Source: Spirochaetia bacterium (GTDB taxonomy: Bacteria > Spirochaetota > Spirochaetia > Treponematales > Breznakiellaceae). From it: a DNA stretch of 7,176 bases. The notes under the pieces are model-generated. The model did no database searches and was not told where the DNA came from. It saw only the letters and a program-made list of their open reading frames with translations. Each line of letters starts with the position of its first letter. Within the stretch, counting starts at the first letter, position 1. The stretch lies in assembly GCA_025997755.1 (NCBI GenBank), contig BNVA01000104.1, positions 1 through 7,176 of the forward strand, in the 5' to 3' direction. The position numbers were made by a program, and so were the translations under genes. Shown piece by piece: positions 1 to 5,730 of the stretch.

Positions 1-239
1 CCGTAACCGTTGATTTTGAATTTGTTGAAGACGAAAAACAAACCGAACAATATGTAAAAGCCTTGTGCACGGTAAAAATGTCCGGTAAAACAGGTGCGGA
101 AATGGAAGCCTTAACCGGCGTTTCTGTCGCGCTGCTTACAGTATACGATATGTGCAAGGCTGTAGATCGCGGCATGACAATTTCAAATATACGTTTGGAA
201 GAAAAATCCGGCGGGAAAAGCGGACACTGGAAACGTTAA
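1..239 (+). CDS. moaC: MoaC, cyclic pyranopterin monophosphate synthase (C-terminal part)
   Basis: Partial gene: the reading frame is open from the left edge (first full codon at base 3) and ends with TAA at 237-239, leaving 78 residues. MoaC converts the 3',8-cyclo-GTP product of MoaA into cyclic pyranopterin monophosphate, the first stable intermediate of molybdenum cofactor synthesis in the cytoplasm. Visible family signatures are [16 protein letters not shown], then [11 protein letters not shown], and the C-terminal KSGGKSG stretch. The acidic residues of the first motif and the Asp and Lys of YDMCKA correspond to the known active-site cluster. The protein stops shortly after KSGGKSG, a normal MoaC end, so the 3' end is intact. 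The next gene starts 32 bases downstream on the same strand, so co-transcription is possible. Identification is by recognised motifs and is very secure. Confidence 0.96.
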   Translation, partial: VTVDFEFVEDEKQTEQYVKALCTVKMSGKTGAEMEALTGVSVALLTVYDMCKAVDRGMTISNIRLEEKSGGKSGHWKR

Positions 240-271
240 ACAAATTGCGGTACAATTAAAATGGAGCTGAT

Positions 272-634
272 ATGAATGATATAACCAATTCAAAAAAAGA
301 CCTGTCTAACAAGGGTGTAAACGCTGTATTCGGAATAGCGGGCGGTATTGCCCTTATGGTATTGGGTGTTGTACTCAGTAAACTTTCATTTTTAGGACCT
401 ATTGTAGGAGCAATCGTTACAATTATCGGGATAAGCGGTATTTTATCCAAAAGCAAATCAGATAAAAAGGGCGGTGCTATAACTTGTGCCGTTGGTATCA
501 TTATTCTTCTTCTGCGGGTACCCGCAGTCAGCGTCATAGCCGGTACAGTTCTTAGAGTAGGCGCTCTTGCTTCGTTTGGTCTTGGTATCTGGAACGGAAT
601 TAAATTTTTGATAGGTCTAAAGAGCCGGCAATAG
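272..634 (+). CDS. Small multi-span membrane protein of unknown function
   Basis: I do not recognise the family. The 120-residue product begins with a short polar, Lys-containing N-terminus (residues 1-14). Long hydrophobic stretches follow at about 16-36, 40-58, 68-82 and 84-115, separated by a basic loop SKSKSDKK near 59-66. This suggests four membrane segments rich in Gly, Ile, Val and Leu. There is no obvious signal peptidase site, lipobox, Cys pair or catalytic motif. The ATG at 272 is supported by GGAG at 263-266 with a five-base spacer. The gene sits 32 bases after moaC, and its stop lies 12 bases before the miaB start, so it is probably in the same transcript. Nothing ties it functionally to either neighbour. 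A shorter overlapping ORF on the opposite strand (256-537) is a mirror of the hydrophobic codons and has no ribosome binding site I could see. Confidence 0.8.
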   Translation: MNDITNSKKDLSNKGVNAVFGIAGGIALMVLGVVLSKLSFLGPIVGAIVTIIGISGILSKSKSDKKGGAITCAVGIIILLLRVPAVSVIAGTVLRVGALASFGLGIWNGIKFLIGLKSRQ

Positions 635-646
635 TATATTTAAAAA

Positions 647-1969
647 GTGCGCTTTTTTTTTGAAACTTACGGCTGTCAGATGAACATTGCCGAGTCAGCC
701 GCATTGCGCATAACGCTTCAGGAGCGCGGCTGGCTTGCTGCGGCAAATGAAAACGATGCAGACCTTGTAATAATCAATACTTGTTCGGTTCGTATAACGG
801 CAGAACAGCGGGTAAAGGGCAGACTTGCCTATTATACTGCGCTTAAAAAAAAACTAACACCCGCGCCGTTAACGGTACTGGTTACAGGCTGTATGGCATC
901 GCGGATTGGTTCCGCGCTTATTGAGTCAGGCGCCGATTTTGTTTTAGGCACAGAGGAAAAACAATTTTTTCCGGCAATTCTTGAAGCAATTGAAGCAGGT
1001 AAAAAAGATATAGCGTATAACGGCAGAACAGAAAACAGTTTTATTTTTTCAAAAAACTATTATACGGAAGGAACATTCAGATCGTTTGTTCCGATAATGC
1101 ACGGATGTAACAATTTTTGTTCATACTGCATTGTGCCGTACGTACGCGGCAGGGAAATCTCAAGAAGCCCTTCGGAAATAATCTTTGAAATAAACGAACT
1201 TGCAAAAAAAGGCGTACTCGAAATTACTTTACTGGGTCAAAATGTAAATTCATATTTGTGGGAAGACGGCAGTAAAAAATATTTTTTTGCCGACCTGTTA
1301 AAAATTATTGCCGGTACCGCAGCCGGTACTTCAATCAAATGGGTACGGTTTCTTTCAAGTCATCCGAAAGATCTATCGGAAAATACAATCAATGTGATAA
1401 AAGAAAATAATTGTTTTTGCCGTCATATTCATCTTTGCGTACAGCACGGGTCCAATAAAATTTTAAAAGCTATGAACAGACGTTACACAAGAGAACGTTA
1501 TCTTGAACTTGTAGATACACTGCGGTGCGCTATGCCCGGTATAACTATCTCAACCGATATTCTTGTAGGCTTTCCGGGCGAGACCGAAGCCGATTTTGAA
1601 GAGATTCTAACATTGATGGAAAGCGTAAAATTTTTATATTCATATATGTATCACTACAATCCCCGCGAGGGAACTGCCGCTTTTACCCTGCCGGACAGAG
1701 TAGATGATGAAACAAAAAAACGCCGTTTGTCTTGTGTTATTGAATTACAACAAAAACATACACGGCTGGCACTATGTTCAAGATTAGGCACGAATGAAAA
1801 TGTTTTGATAGAAGGCGTTTCAAAAAAAAATAGAGCGGAACTGGTTTGCCGAACCGAGCGTGATGAAATGGCGGTCGCGGCGGGCGGTGTTTCCGGTATC
1901 GGCAGTTTTGCAAAAATAACGCTTGATTCAATAAACGGTAATACATTCCGGGGAACTTTCATACTATAG
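647..1969 (+). CDS. miaB: MiaB, tRNA-2-methylthio-N6-dimethylallyladenosine synthase
   Basis: This radical-SAM enzyme adds a methylthio group to N6-isopentenyladenosine at position 37 of tRNAs that read UNN codons. At 440 residues it has the usual family length. The N-terminal UPF0004 domain carries Cys10 (ETYGCQMN), Cys46 (NTCSVR) and Cys82 (TGCMA), which bind the auxiliary 4Fe-4S cluster. The radical-SAM cluster is Cys154, Cys158 and Cys161 (CNNFCSYC), followed by VPYVRGRE. Later motifs are LLGQNVNSY (about 195-203), TDILVGFPGET (303-313) and YNPREGTAA (337-345). A C-terminal TRAM RNA-binding domain covers about 378-440. The start is GTG: an in-frame TAA lies at 641-643 and the next ATG is codon 12, beyond the essential Cys10. 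The ribosome binding site is poor, so translation may depend on the gene ending 12 bases upstream. One oddity is HLCVQHGSN at 262-270, where most MiaB proteins have HLPVQSGS. Confidence 0.97.
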   Translation: MRFFFETYGCQMNIAESAALRITLQERGWLAAANENDADLVIINTCSVRITAEQRVKGRLAYYTALKKKLTPAPLTVLVTGCMASRIGSALIESGADFVLGTEEKQFFPAILEAIEAGKKDIAYNGRTENSFIFSKNYYTEGTFRSFVPIMHGCNNFCSYCIVPYVRGREISRSPSEIIFEINELAKKGVLEITLLGQNVNSYLWEDGSKKYFFADLLKIIAGTAAGTSIKWVRFLSSHPKDLSENTINVIKENNCFCRHIHLCVQHGSNKILKAMNRRYTRERYLELVDTLRCAMPGITISTDILVGFPGETEADFEEILTLMESVKFLYSYMYHYNPREGTAAFTLPDRVDDETKKRRLSCVIELQQKHTRLALCSRLGTNENVLIEGVSKKNRAELVCRTERDEMAVAAGGVSGIGSFAKITLDSINGNTFRGTFIL

Positions 1970-2019
1970 AAATTCTACTAATTTTCCCCTTCCCTACATC
2001 CCATAATCCCTACGTTACC

Positions 2020-2049
2020 TTGAACTACAAACTAGTTAGAAACTAGAAT
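2020..2049 (+). promoter_or_regulatory. Candidate sigma-70-type promoter for the 416-residue protein gene
   Basis: TTGAAC at 2020-2025 (four of six matches to the -35 consensus) is followed after 18 bases by TAGAAT at 2044-2049 (five of six matches to the -10 consensus). Transcription would begin near 2056, giving a very short leader before the ribosome binding site at 2058. Nothing else in the 98-base gap between the genes looks more like a promoter. This is a pattern match in AT-rich DNA and overlaps an inverted repeat, so it is only a suggestion. Confidence 0.3.
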
Positions 2050-2053
2050 GTAG
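2025..2053 (+). repeat. Imperfect inverted repeat with nested direct repeats in the leader region
   Basis: The 12-base arms at 2025-2036 and 2042-2053 pair at 10 of 12 positions around a five-base loop. The same stretch contains direct repeats: AACTAG at 2030-2035 and 2041-2046, and TAGAAAC at 2037-2043 and 2051-2057. The structure lies just upstream of the ribosome binding site at 2058-2064. It could act as an operator or a leader hairpin, but it lacks the T-run of a terminator. Confidence 0.45.
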
Positions 2054-2057
2054 AAAC

Positions 2058-2064
2058 AGGAGAT
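2058..2064 (+). promoter_or_regulatory. Ribosome binding site for the mutarotase-like gene
   Basis: AGGAGAT ends three bases before the ATG at 2068, so the GGAG core (2059-2062) is five bases from the start codon. It is one of the stronger Shine-Dalgarno sequences in the window and fixes the start of this gene. Confidence 0.75.
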
Positions 2065-2067
2065 AAC

Positions 2068-3318
2068 ATGACAGAAAAAAAGGAAATGGCGCTTGTTTCA
2101 CGGGTTAAAGAATTCGGACTGCGGGATGCAGCATTTTTAGAAAACGGCTCCGTAAAAATTTTGATAGATGATATTGGCGGTATGATACCTCAATTCTTAA
2201 ATACACAGGAAAAAAGACATATAAACGCACACTGGCAGCCGGTTTTCAGGGCAAATTCGGATAAGCCTTTTGATGATACGGAACACGGAACTTTTTGGAA
2301 AAACTCCATGCTTTACAACATTGCCGGAGCCTTTTCCTGTATACCAAATGTAGGAAGCGCCTGCATTGTTGAAGGCGAAACCATGCCGGCAAACGGCTGG
2401 AGCGCCAACCTTGCTTGGAAGTACCTGCGCTGCGGAAACGATCCCGCTACAGGCGCAGCGTGGTCGCTTTCAGAGATGAACAGTCCATCAAGTAAAATTC
2501 CGCTTTCTTTTAAAAAAATTGATGCCGTAATGCCGGGTCAACCTGTTCATTACACAAAAATAAAAATGGCGAATTCAAGTAATTCAGATATTGAGATTTG
2601 CGTCGGTTTTAACAATATGCTGGGCGCTCCGTTTTTGCAGCCGGATTGTATAATTTCGGCTGCTGCAGATGACTGGTGTACCCCGCCGCCCGGTGGTGAA
2701 TTTGACACGACAACAAGACTCGCTATGGGGGCGGAATTTATCGCTCTTACAAAAGCTCCGCTTGCTTACGGCGGAAAGGTTGATTTGAGTAAAATATCCG
2801 GTCCCTTAGGCTATACGGATATTGTAATAGGGGCAATTCCCGGTGATGCAAAGCTAGGCTGGACAACGATGGTAAATCCTAAACTAAAGTTAGTTTATCT
2901 TTGTTTTTTTACAGGGCCGTCTGCTGTGGAAGACAAGGAAATTGCCCTGCGGTTTAACAATATACTAATGCAGTACGGAGGCAGACATTATACCCCATGG
3001 TCGCCGTGGGAAGGCGGAACAGACATAAATTATTGCGTAGGAATGGGGAATTCGATCAGCGCTTACAATTACGGACTTGATTATTCAAGGCGTGTAAAAA
3101 AACTGCTTGATGCGCCTACAACGGTGGTGATACCGGCAAAAGATGAAAAGACACTCTGCTTCGGCAGTTTATTTGCACCCTACGAAAACAGCATACTCGA
3201 TAGCGGAATAGTTGGCGTGGATGCGGAAGAAAATAAACTTATCTGCAAGAGCGCCACAGAGTCGTGGAAATTTAACGCGGATTCATCGTTTGCGGCATTG
3301 AAGAAAATTCAAATGTGA
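2068..3318 (+). CDS. Putative galactose-mutarotase-fold (sugar-binding) protein, function unknown
   Basis: A complete 416-residue protein with no signal peptide or membrane segment, so probably cytoplasmic. The start ATG has a strong ribosome binding site at 2058-2064. The overall look recalls the beta-sandwich superfamily of aldose 1-epimerases and related sugar-binding proteins. Cues are an early IDDIGGMIPQF segment (33-43), NAHWQPVFR (53-61), EHGTFWKN (72-79), an aromatic- and Asn-rich middle, and PWSPWEGGTDINYCVGMGN (310-328). The Trp, His and Glu residues in these blocks are the kind that line a sugar pocket. I cannot map the catalytic His and Glu of true mutarotases with certainty, so both the fold and any enzyme activity are inferred. 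It may be a mutarotase, an epimerase-like protein or a non-catalytic carbohydrate binder. It is separated from miaB by 98 bases and is probably its own transcription unit. Its TGA stop lies two bases from the stop of the convergent operon. Confidence 0.82.
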   Translation: MTEKKEMALVSRVKEFGLRDAAFLENGSVKILIDDIGGMIPQFLNTQEKRHINAHWQPVFRANSDKPFDDTEHGTFWKNSMLYNIAGAFSCIPNVGSACIVEGETMPANGWSANLAWKYLRCGNDPATGAAWSLSEMNSPSSKIPLSFKKIDAVMPGQPVHYTKIKMANSSNSDIEICVGFNNMLGAPFLQPDCIISAAADDWCTPPPGGEFDTTTRLAMGAEFIALTKAPLAYGGKVDLSKISGPLGYTDIVIGAIPGDAKLGWTTMVNPKLKLVYLCFFTGPSAVEDKEIALRFNNILMQYGGRHYTPWSPWEGGTDINYCVGMGNSISAYNYGLDYSRRVKKLLDAPTTVVIPAKDEKTLCFGSLFAPYENSILDSGIVGVDAEENKLICKSATESWKFNADSSFAALKKIQM

Positions 3319-3320
3319 TT

Positions 3321-3740
3321 TTACCCTAAAAGGCGTTTTTTGGCGATCTCCACCGCCCTATCGATCATTTTTGAAAGAGAAAGCCCCTCTAAACCTGCCA
3401 ATGTCAGGTGATCATTTTGAAGCGGTATCAATATACGCTCCGCAGGAGCGGCGAGTACGGCTTCGGCTATGTCCGTTGTGATTTCGCCCATCATACTGTT
3501 GCCTATGATTATACCGATAGGACCGATGATAAGACTGCCCAGCCGGACGGATTGCCGTATTGCATTTTCACCGGCGGCGCCGCGGCTGGCGCCGGCATTA
3601 ACCATACGTTCAACCGCAACCGCGTTTGTTCCCAGCGCAATAATTTCGGTATCCTTACCCAACGCCTCGCGGAGCTTAGCCGTAAGCTGGACGCCTATAC
3701 CGCCGCCCATACCGTCAACAATTACAATCGTATTCTTCAT
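3321..3740 (-). CDS. DUF3842 family protein (Rossmann-like, unknown function)
   Basis: The 139-residue product matches my recollection of the DUF3842 family, a compact uncharacterised group found mostly in Firmicutes and spirochaetes. The N-terminus IVIVDGMGGGIG (5-16) resembles a glycine-rich dinucleotide-binding turn. Conserved-looking blocks follow at IIALGTNA (33-40), GENAI (57-61) and a long GPIGIIIGNSMMGEITT stretch (73-89). The length is normal and the gene looks intact. Its ATG shares one base with the TGA of the upstream clpP-like gene (TGATG), and there is no convincing Shine-Dalgarno of its own, so translation is probably coupled to clpP. It is the last gene of the minus-strand operon. 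Nucleotide or cofactor binding is only an inference from the glycine-rich loop; no reaction is known. Confidence 0.88.
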   Translation of the reverse strand: MKNTIVIVDGMGGGIGVQLTAKLREALGKDTEIIALGTNAVAVERMVNAGASRGAAGENAIRQSVRLGSLIIGPIGIIIGNSMMGEITTDIAEAVLAAPAERILIPLQNDHLTLAGLEGLSLSKMIDRAVEIAKKRLLG

Positions 3741-4399
3741 CAGCCAAGCTCTGAGCGATTTTTGATTACCTTTGATATTAAACCGTACTGTTTTGCCTCC
3801 TCGGCGCCCATCCAGTAGTCGCGGTCTGTATCTTTCTCAACCTGTGTTTTTACAATTCCTGTTTCATCGGCAATAAGTACATTGATCTTTTCGCGGAGTT
3901 TTTCAAGCTCGCGTGCGTGAATCTCAATATCCGTGGCTACCCCGCGTATACCTGAAAGCGGTTGATGTATCAAATAATGGCTGTTCGGCAATCCGACACG
4001 CCTTTCTTTAGGCGCCGCCAAAAGGATTATCGCACCGGCGCTGGCCACAAGTCCCATCCCTATAGTCCAAACGGGCGGTTTTACAAAACGAATCATATCG
4101 AAAATCGCAAAACCGGCATCCGCATCCCCGCCGGGCGAGTCGATAAAAAGCCTTATAGGGTCATCTCCCATATTTTCCAGTAACAATAACTGGCGTATGG
4201 TTTTTTCCGCTAAGTCTTTTTTTATTTCGCCGGAAAGCAGAATTGTCCTTGTTTGGAGCATTTTGCCGGTAAGAAAATCAGCGCCGCCCTCTTTGGAATC
4301 GCCTTTTTCTTTGCAGTCATCATCATCGCATCCCATCTTGGGATACATTTTTATGTTTTCAATCATTTCTTTATTATATTGACGACCGCAGTATAACAT
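3740..4399 (-). CDS. clpP: ClpP-type ATP-dependent Clp protease proteolytic subunit
   Basis: ClpP forms a barrel of two stacked rings that degrades proteins fed in by an AAA+ partner such as ClpX or ClpA. The 219-residue product keeps the full catalytic triad: Ser120 in GLVASAGA, His145 in YLIHQP and Asp194 in RDYWMGAEEA. The substrate-binding loop IDSPGGDADAG (86-96) is also present. It differs from textbook ClpP in having SAGA for SMGA and SPGGD for SPGGS. The N-terminus is unusual: about 25 residues before the normal axial-loop region include GCDDDDCKEKGDSKEGG (23-39), an acidic patch flanked by two Cys. I chose ATG at 4399, nine bases from AGGGGAG; a TTG one codon upstream (4402) is the alternative. 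No Clp ATPase gene is adjacent. The gene lies 14 bases after the transaldolase stop, and its own stop overlaps the DUF3842 start, so it is embedded in the heptose operon. A specialised second ClpP paralogue is likely, but that is inference. Confidence 0.93.
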   Translation of the reverse strand: MLYCGRQYNKEMIENIKMYPKMGCDDDDCKEKGDSKEGGADFLTGKMLQTRTILLSGEIKKDLAEKTIRQLLLLENMGDDPIRLFIDSPGGDADAGFAIFDMIRFVKPPVWTIGMGLVASAGAIILLAAPKERRVGLPNSHYLIHQPLSGIRGVATDIEIHARELEKLREKINVLIADETGIVKTQVEKDTDRDYWMGAEEAKQYGLISKVIKNRSELG

Positions 4400-4408
4400 C
4401 AAGAGATG

Positions 4409-4415
4409 CTCCCCT
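4409..4415 (-). promoter_or_regulatory. Ribosome binding site for clpP, overlapping the transaldolase stop codon
   Basis: On the minus strand AGGGGAG shares its first two bases with the TAG stop of the transaldolase gene (4414-4416). It lies nine bases from the ATG at 4399 and six bases from the alternative TTG at 4402. The overlap ties translation of clpP to the end of the upstream gene. Confidence 0.65.
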
Positions 4416-5130
4416 ATACAATTTTAAAACCTAAGCTCTTGCCGTCGTTATAAAACATCTGTACGGTTTCCAATGAATACTGGTTAAGCTCCTTACCGAC
4501 ATTGGAGAGTTTTTTTAAAATGTCGTTGGTAACCGTGATTATGTCAACGCCGCTATCCTGGGCTTGGAAAATATTCAATAATTCCCGTGTACTTGCCCAT
4601 AGGCTTTCCGCTCCGGCAACGCTTTTACACAATTTTGTTGTTTCTTTCATCACCGGAGCAGGATCGACACCTGTATCTGCAATGCGTCCGGCAAAAACGG
4701 AAATAATCGCTCCCGATCCCGGTTTTATGTTTTTTAAAACCGTTTCCACCTGCTGTAAGGTAAGTATCGCTGTAATATTAAGTTTTAAACCTTCCGCCGA
4801 TAATTTCTTTATCAGCGCCGCCGATGATTCGCCCTTTGTGTTGGTTACCGGTATCTTTATAAAAACATTGTTTCCCCAACTCCCGATTTTCCGCGCTTCT
4901 TTTTCCATTGTTTCAAAGTCGTCCGAAAAAACTTCAAACGACAACGGCATATCGGGAATTGCCCTCACGGCTTCTTTTGCAAATTGTTCATAATCGGTAA
5001 TGCCCGCTTTTTTCATTAAAGACGGGTTTGTGGTAAAACCGCTGACAAAACCGGCTTTGTACATTTCCACCATACCTTTTATATCAGCACCGTCCGCAAA
5101 AATTTTTACCTTAAAATCATGCTTTGTCAT
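4414..5130 (-). CDS. tal: Small transaldolase family protein (sedoheptulose/fructose phosphate metabolism)
   Basis: The 238-residue protein belongs to the compact class I aldolases that include bacterial small transaldolases and fructose-6-phosphate aldolase (FSA). Asp13 (FADGADI), TTNPSLM (33-39) and the Schiff-base Lys92 (FIKIPVTNT) are in place. Two positions separate the activities. FSA has Gln59 and Tyr131, whereas this protein has Glu66 (SFEVFSDD) and Phe146 (SVFAGRIADTG), the transaldolase pattern. Predicted reaction: transfer of a dihydroxyacetone unit between sedoheptulose 7-phosphate plus glyceraldehyde 3-phosphate and erythrose 4-phosphate plus fructose 6-phosphate. Its ATG has AGGGGC at 5135-5140. 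It lies 22 bases after gmhA, whose substrate is sedoheptulose 7-phosphate, so a role in supplying or draining that pool is plausible. It resembles a sub-group often annotated only as putative transaldolase near polysaccharide genes. The reaction is predicted, not shown. Confidence 0.92.
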   Translation of the reverse strand: MTKHDFKVKIFADGADIKGMVEMYKAGFVSGFTTNPSLMKKAGITDYEQFAKEAVRAIPDMPLSFEVFSDDFETMEKEARKIGSWGNNVFIKIPVTNTKGESSAALIKKLSAEGLKLNITAILTLQQVETVLKNIKPGSGAIISVFAGRIADTGVDPAPVMKETTKLCKSVAGAESLWASTRELLNIFQAQDSGVDIITVTNDILKKLSNVGKELNQYSLETVQMFYNDGKSLGFKIV

Positions 5131-5152
5131 ATTCGCCCCTTTATATTTTTAC

Positions 5153-5716
5153 TTATTTAATTGCGTTTACTATGAGATGCCACACAACGCCCTGCCAGCC
5201 TTCCGCGTGCGGTGTAATACGCTCATCGCAGACAACCGGCACCAAAACACATGCGTCGGCTTTTTGTTTGGCATAACCGCCGTCGCGGGAAACAATGGCG
5301 GTAATTTTTGCTTTTCTTTGTATAGCAAGGTCTATGGCCTCTTTTATGTTGAGCGATGTGGTCTGCGAGCCGCCGCCTACAGAGAGTATCAACAGCGCGT
5401 CGTTTGCCCCTAACTTTGAGGTTTCCAGCCATTTACTGAATGTTGTATGCCAGCCTTCATCGTTTGTGCGCGCCGTAAGCTCGGCGGCATTGTCCGTTGG
5501 GGCATAAGTTTCGATTCCTGCAATCTTGCGGAAATCATTAACCGCGTGAGAAGCGTTTGCCGCGCTGCCGCCCACCCCGAGTATAAATAGTCTGCCGCCC
5601 TTTGTTTTTAAGGCGCTTAAAATTTCCGCAGTTTTAACAATATCCTGCCGGTTAATTTTAACTGCAATATCACCGGTTTCTTTTAAATACTGTTCTGCAT
5701 AAGATGCAAAATCCAT
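5153..5716 (-). CDS. gmhA: SIS-domain sedoheptulose-7-phosphate (phosphoheptose) isomerase, GmhA-like
   Basis: GmhA converts sedoheptulose 7-phosphate into D-glycero-D-manno-heptose 7-phosphate, the first step of nucleotide-heptose synthesis, in the cytoplasm. The 187-residue length is typical. An N-terminal helix (1-38) precedes the SIS fold with RLFILGVGGSAANASH (42-57), the phosphate-loop segment ILSVGGGSQTTS (110-121), and VSRDGGYAKQKADACVLVP (142-160). His180 in VVWHLIV matches the C-terminal catalytic His of E. coli GmhA. The catalytic Glu of the E. coli enzyme (Glu65) appears replaced by Asp61, and the segment between the conserved Arg-Ile (166-167) and His180 is about four residues longer. 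It therefore belongs to a divergent branch, and activity is inferred mainly from the operon. The start has a near-perfect ribosome binding site at 5723-5730. It follows gmhB by 13 bases and precedes the transaldolase by 22. Confidence 0.87.
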   Translation of the reverse strand: MDFASYAEQYLKETGDIAVKINRQDIVKTAEILSALKTKGGRLFILGVGGSAANASHAVNDFRKIAGIETYAPTDNAAELTARTNDEGWHTTFSKWLETSKLGANDALLILSVGGGSQTTSLNIKEAIDLAIQRKAKITAIVSRDGGYAKQKADACVLVPVVCDERITPHAEGWQGVVWHLIVNAIK

Positions 5717-5722
5717 AAATTA

Positions 5723-5730
5723 TCCTCCTT
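5723..5730 (-). promoter_or_regulatory. Strong ribosome binding site for gmhA
   Basis: On the minus strand AAGGAGGA begins at the last base of the gmhB stop codon and ends six bases before the gmhA ATG (5714-5716). It is the closest match to the anti-Shine-Dalgarno complement in the window. It suggests that the isomerase is translated efficiently and independently, unlike the overlapping hddC and gmhB starts. Confidence 0.75.

Noticed and set aside
1967..1977. TAGAAATTCTA palindrome at the miaB stop codon
   Set aside because: An 11-base AT-rich palindrome is expected by chance here and is not followed by a T-run, so neither a terminator nor an operator is supported.
3296..3315. Possible hairpin (arms 3296-3302 and 3308-3315) as a terminator for the mutarotase-like gene
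   Set aside because: The stem is AT-rich, has a bulge, lies inside the coding sequence and is not followed by a proper T-run, so it does not meet terminator criteria.
3318..3330. TTTTA-CCC-TAAAA palindrome between the convergent stops
   Set aside because: The stem is only five A/T pairs, too weak to support a bidirectional terminator call.
3408..3818. 136-codon open frame on the plus strand across DUF3842 and the clpP end
   Set aside because: It is antisense to two genes with clear family motifs, has no convincing ribosome binding site and no recognisable motif.
4502..4993. 163-codon open frame on the plus strand
   Set aside because: It lies fully antisense to the well-identified transaldolase gene and encodes nothing recognisable; it is a shadow of that gene's codon pattern.
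5131..5175. TATAAA sequence upstream of the transaldolase as an internal promoter
   Set aside because: No acceptable -35 box lies at the right distance, and the 22-base gap is adequately explained by a ribosome binding site within an operon.
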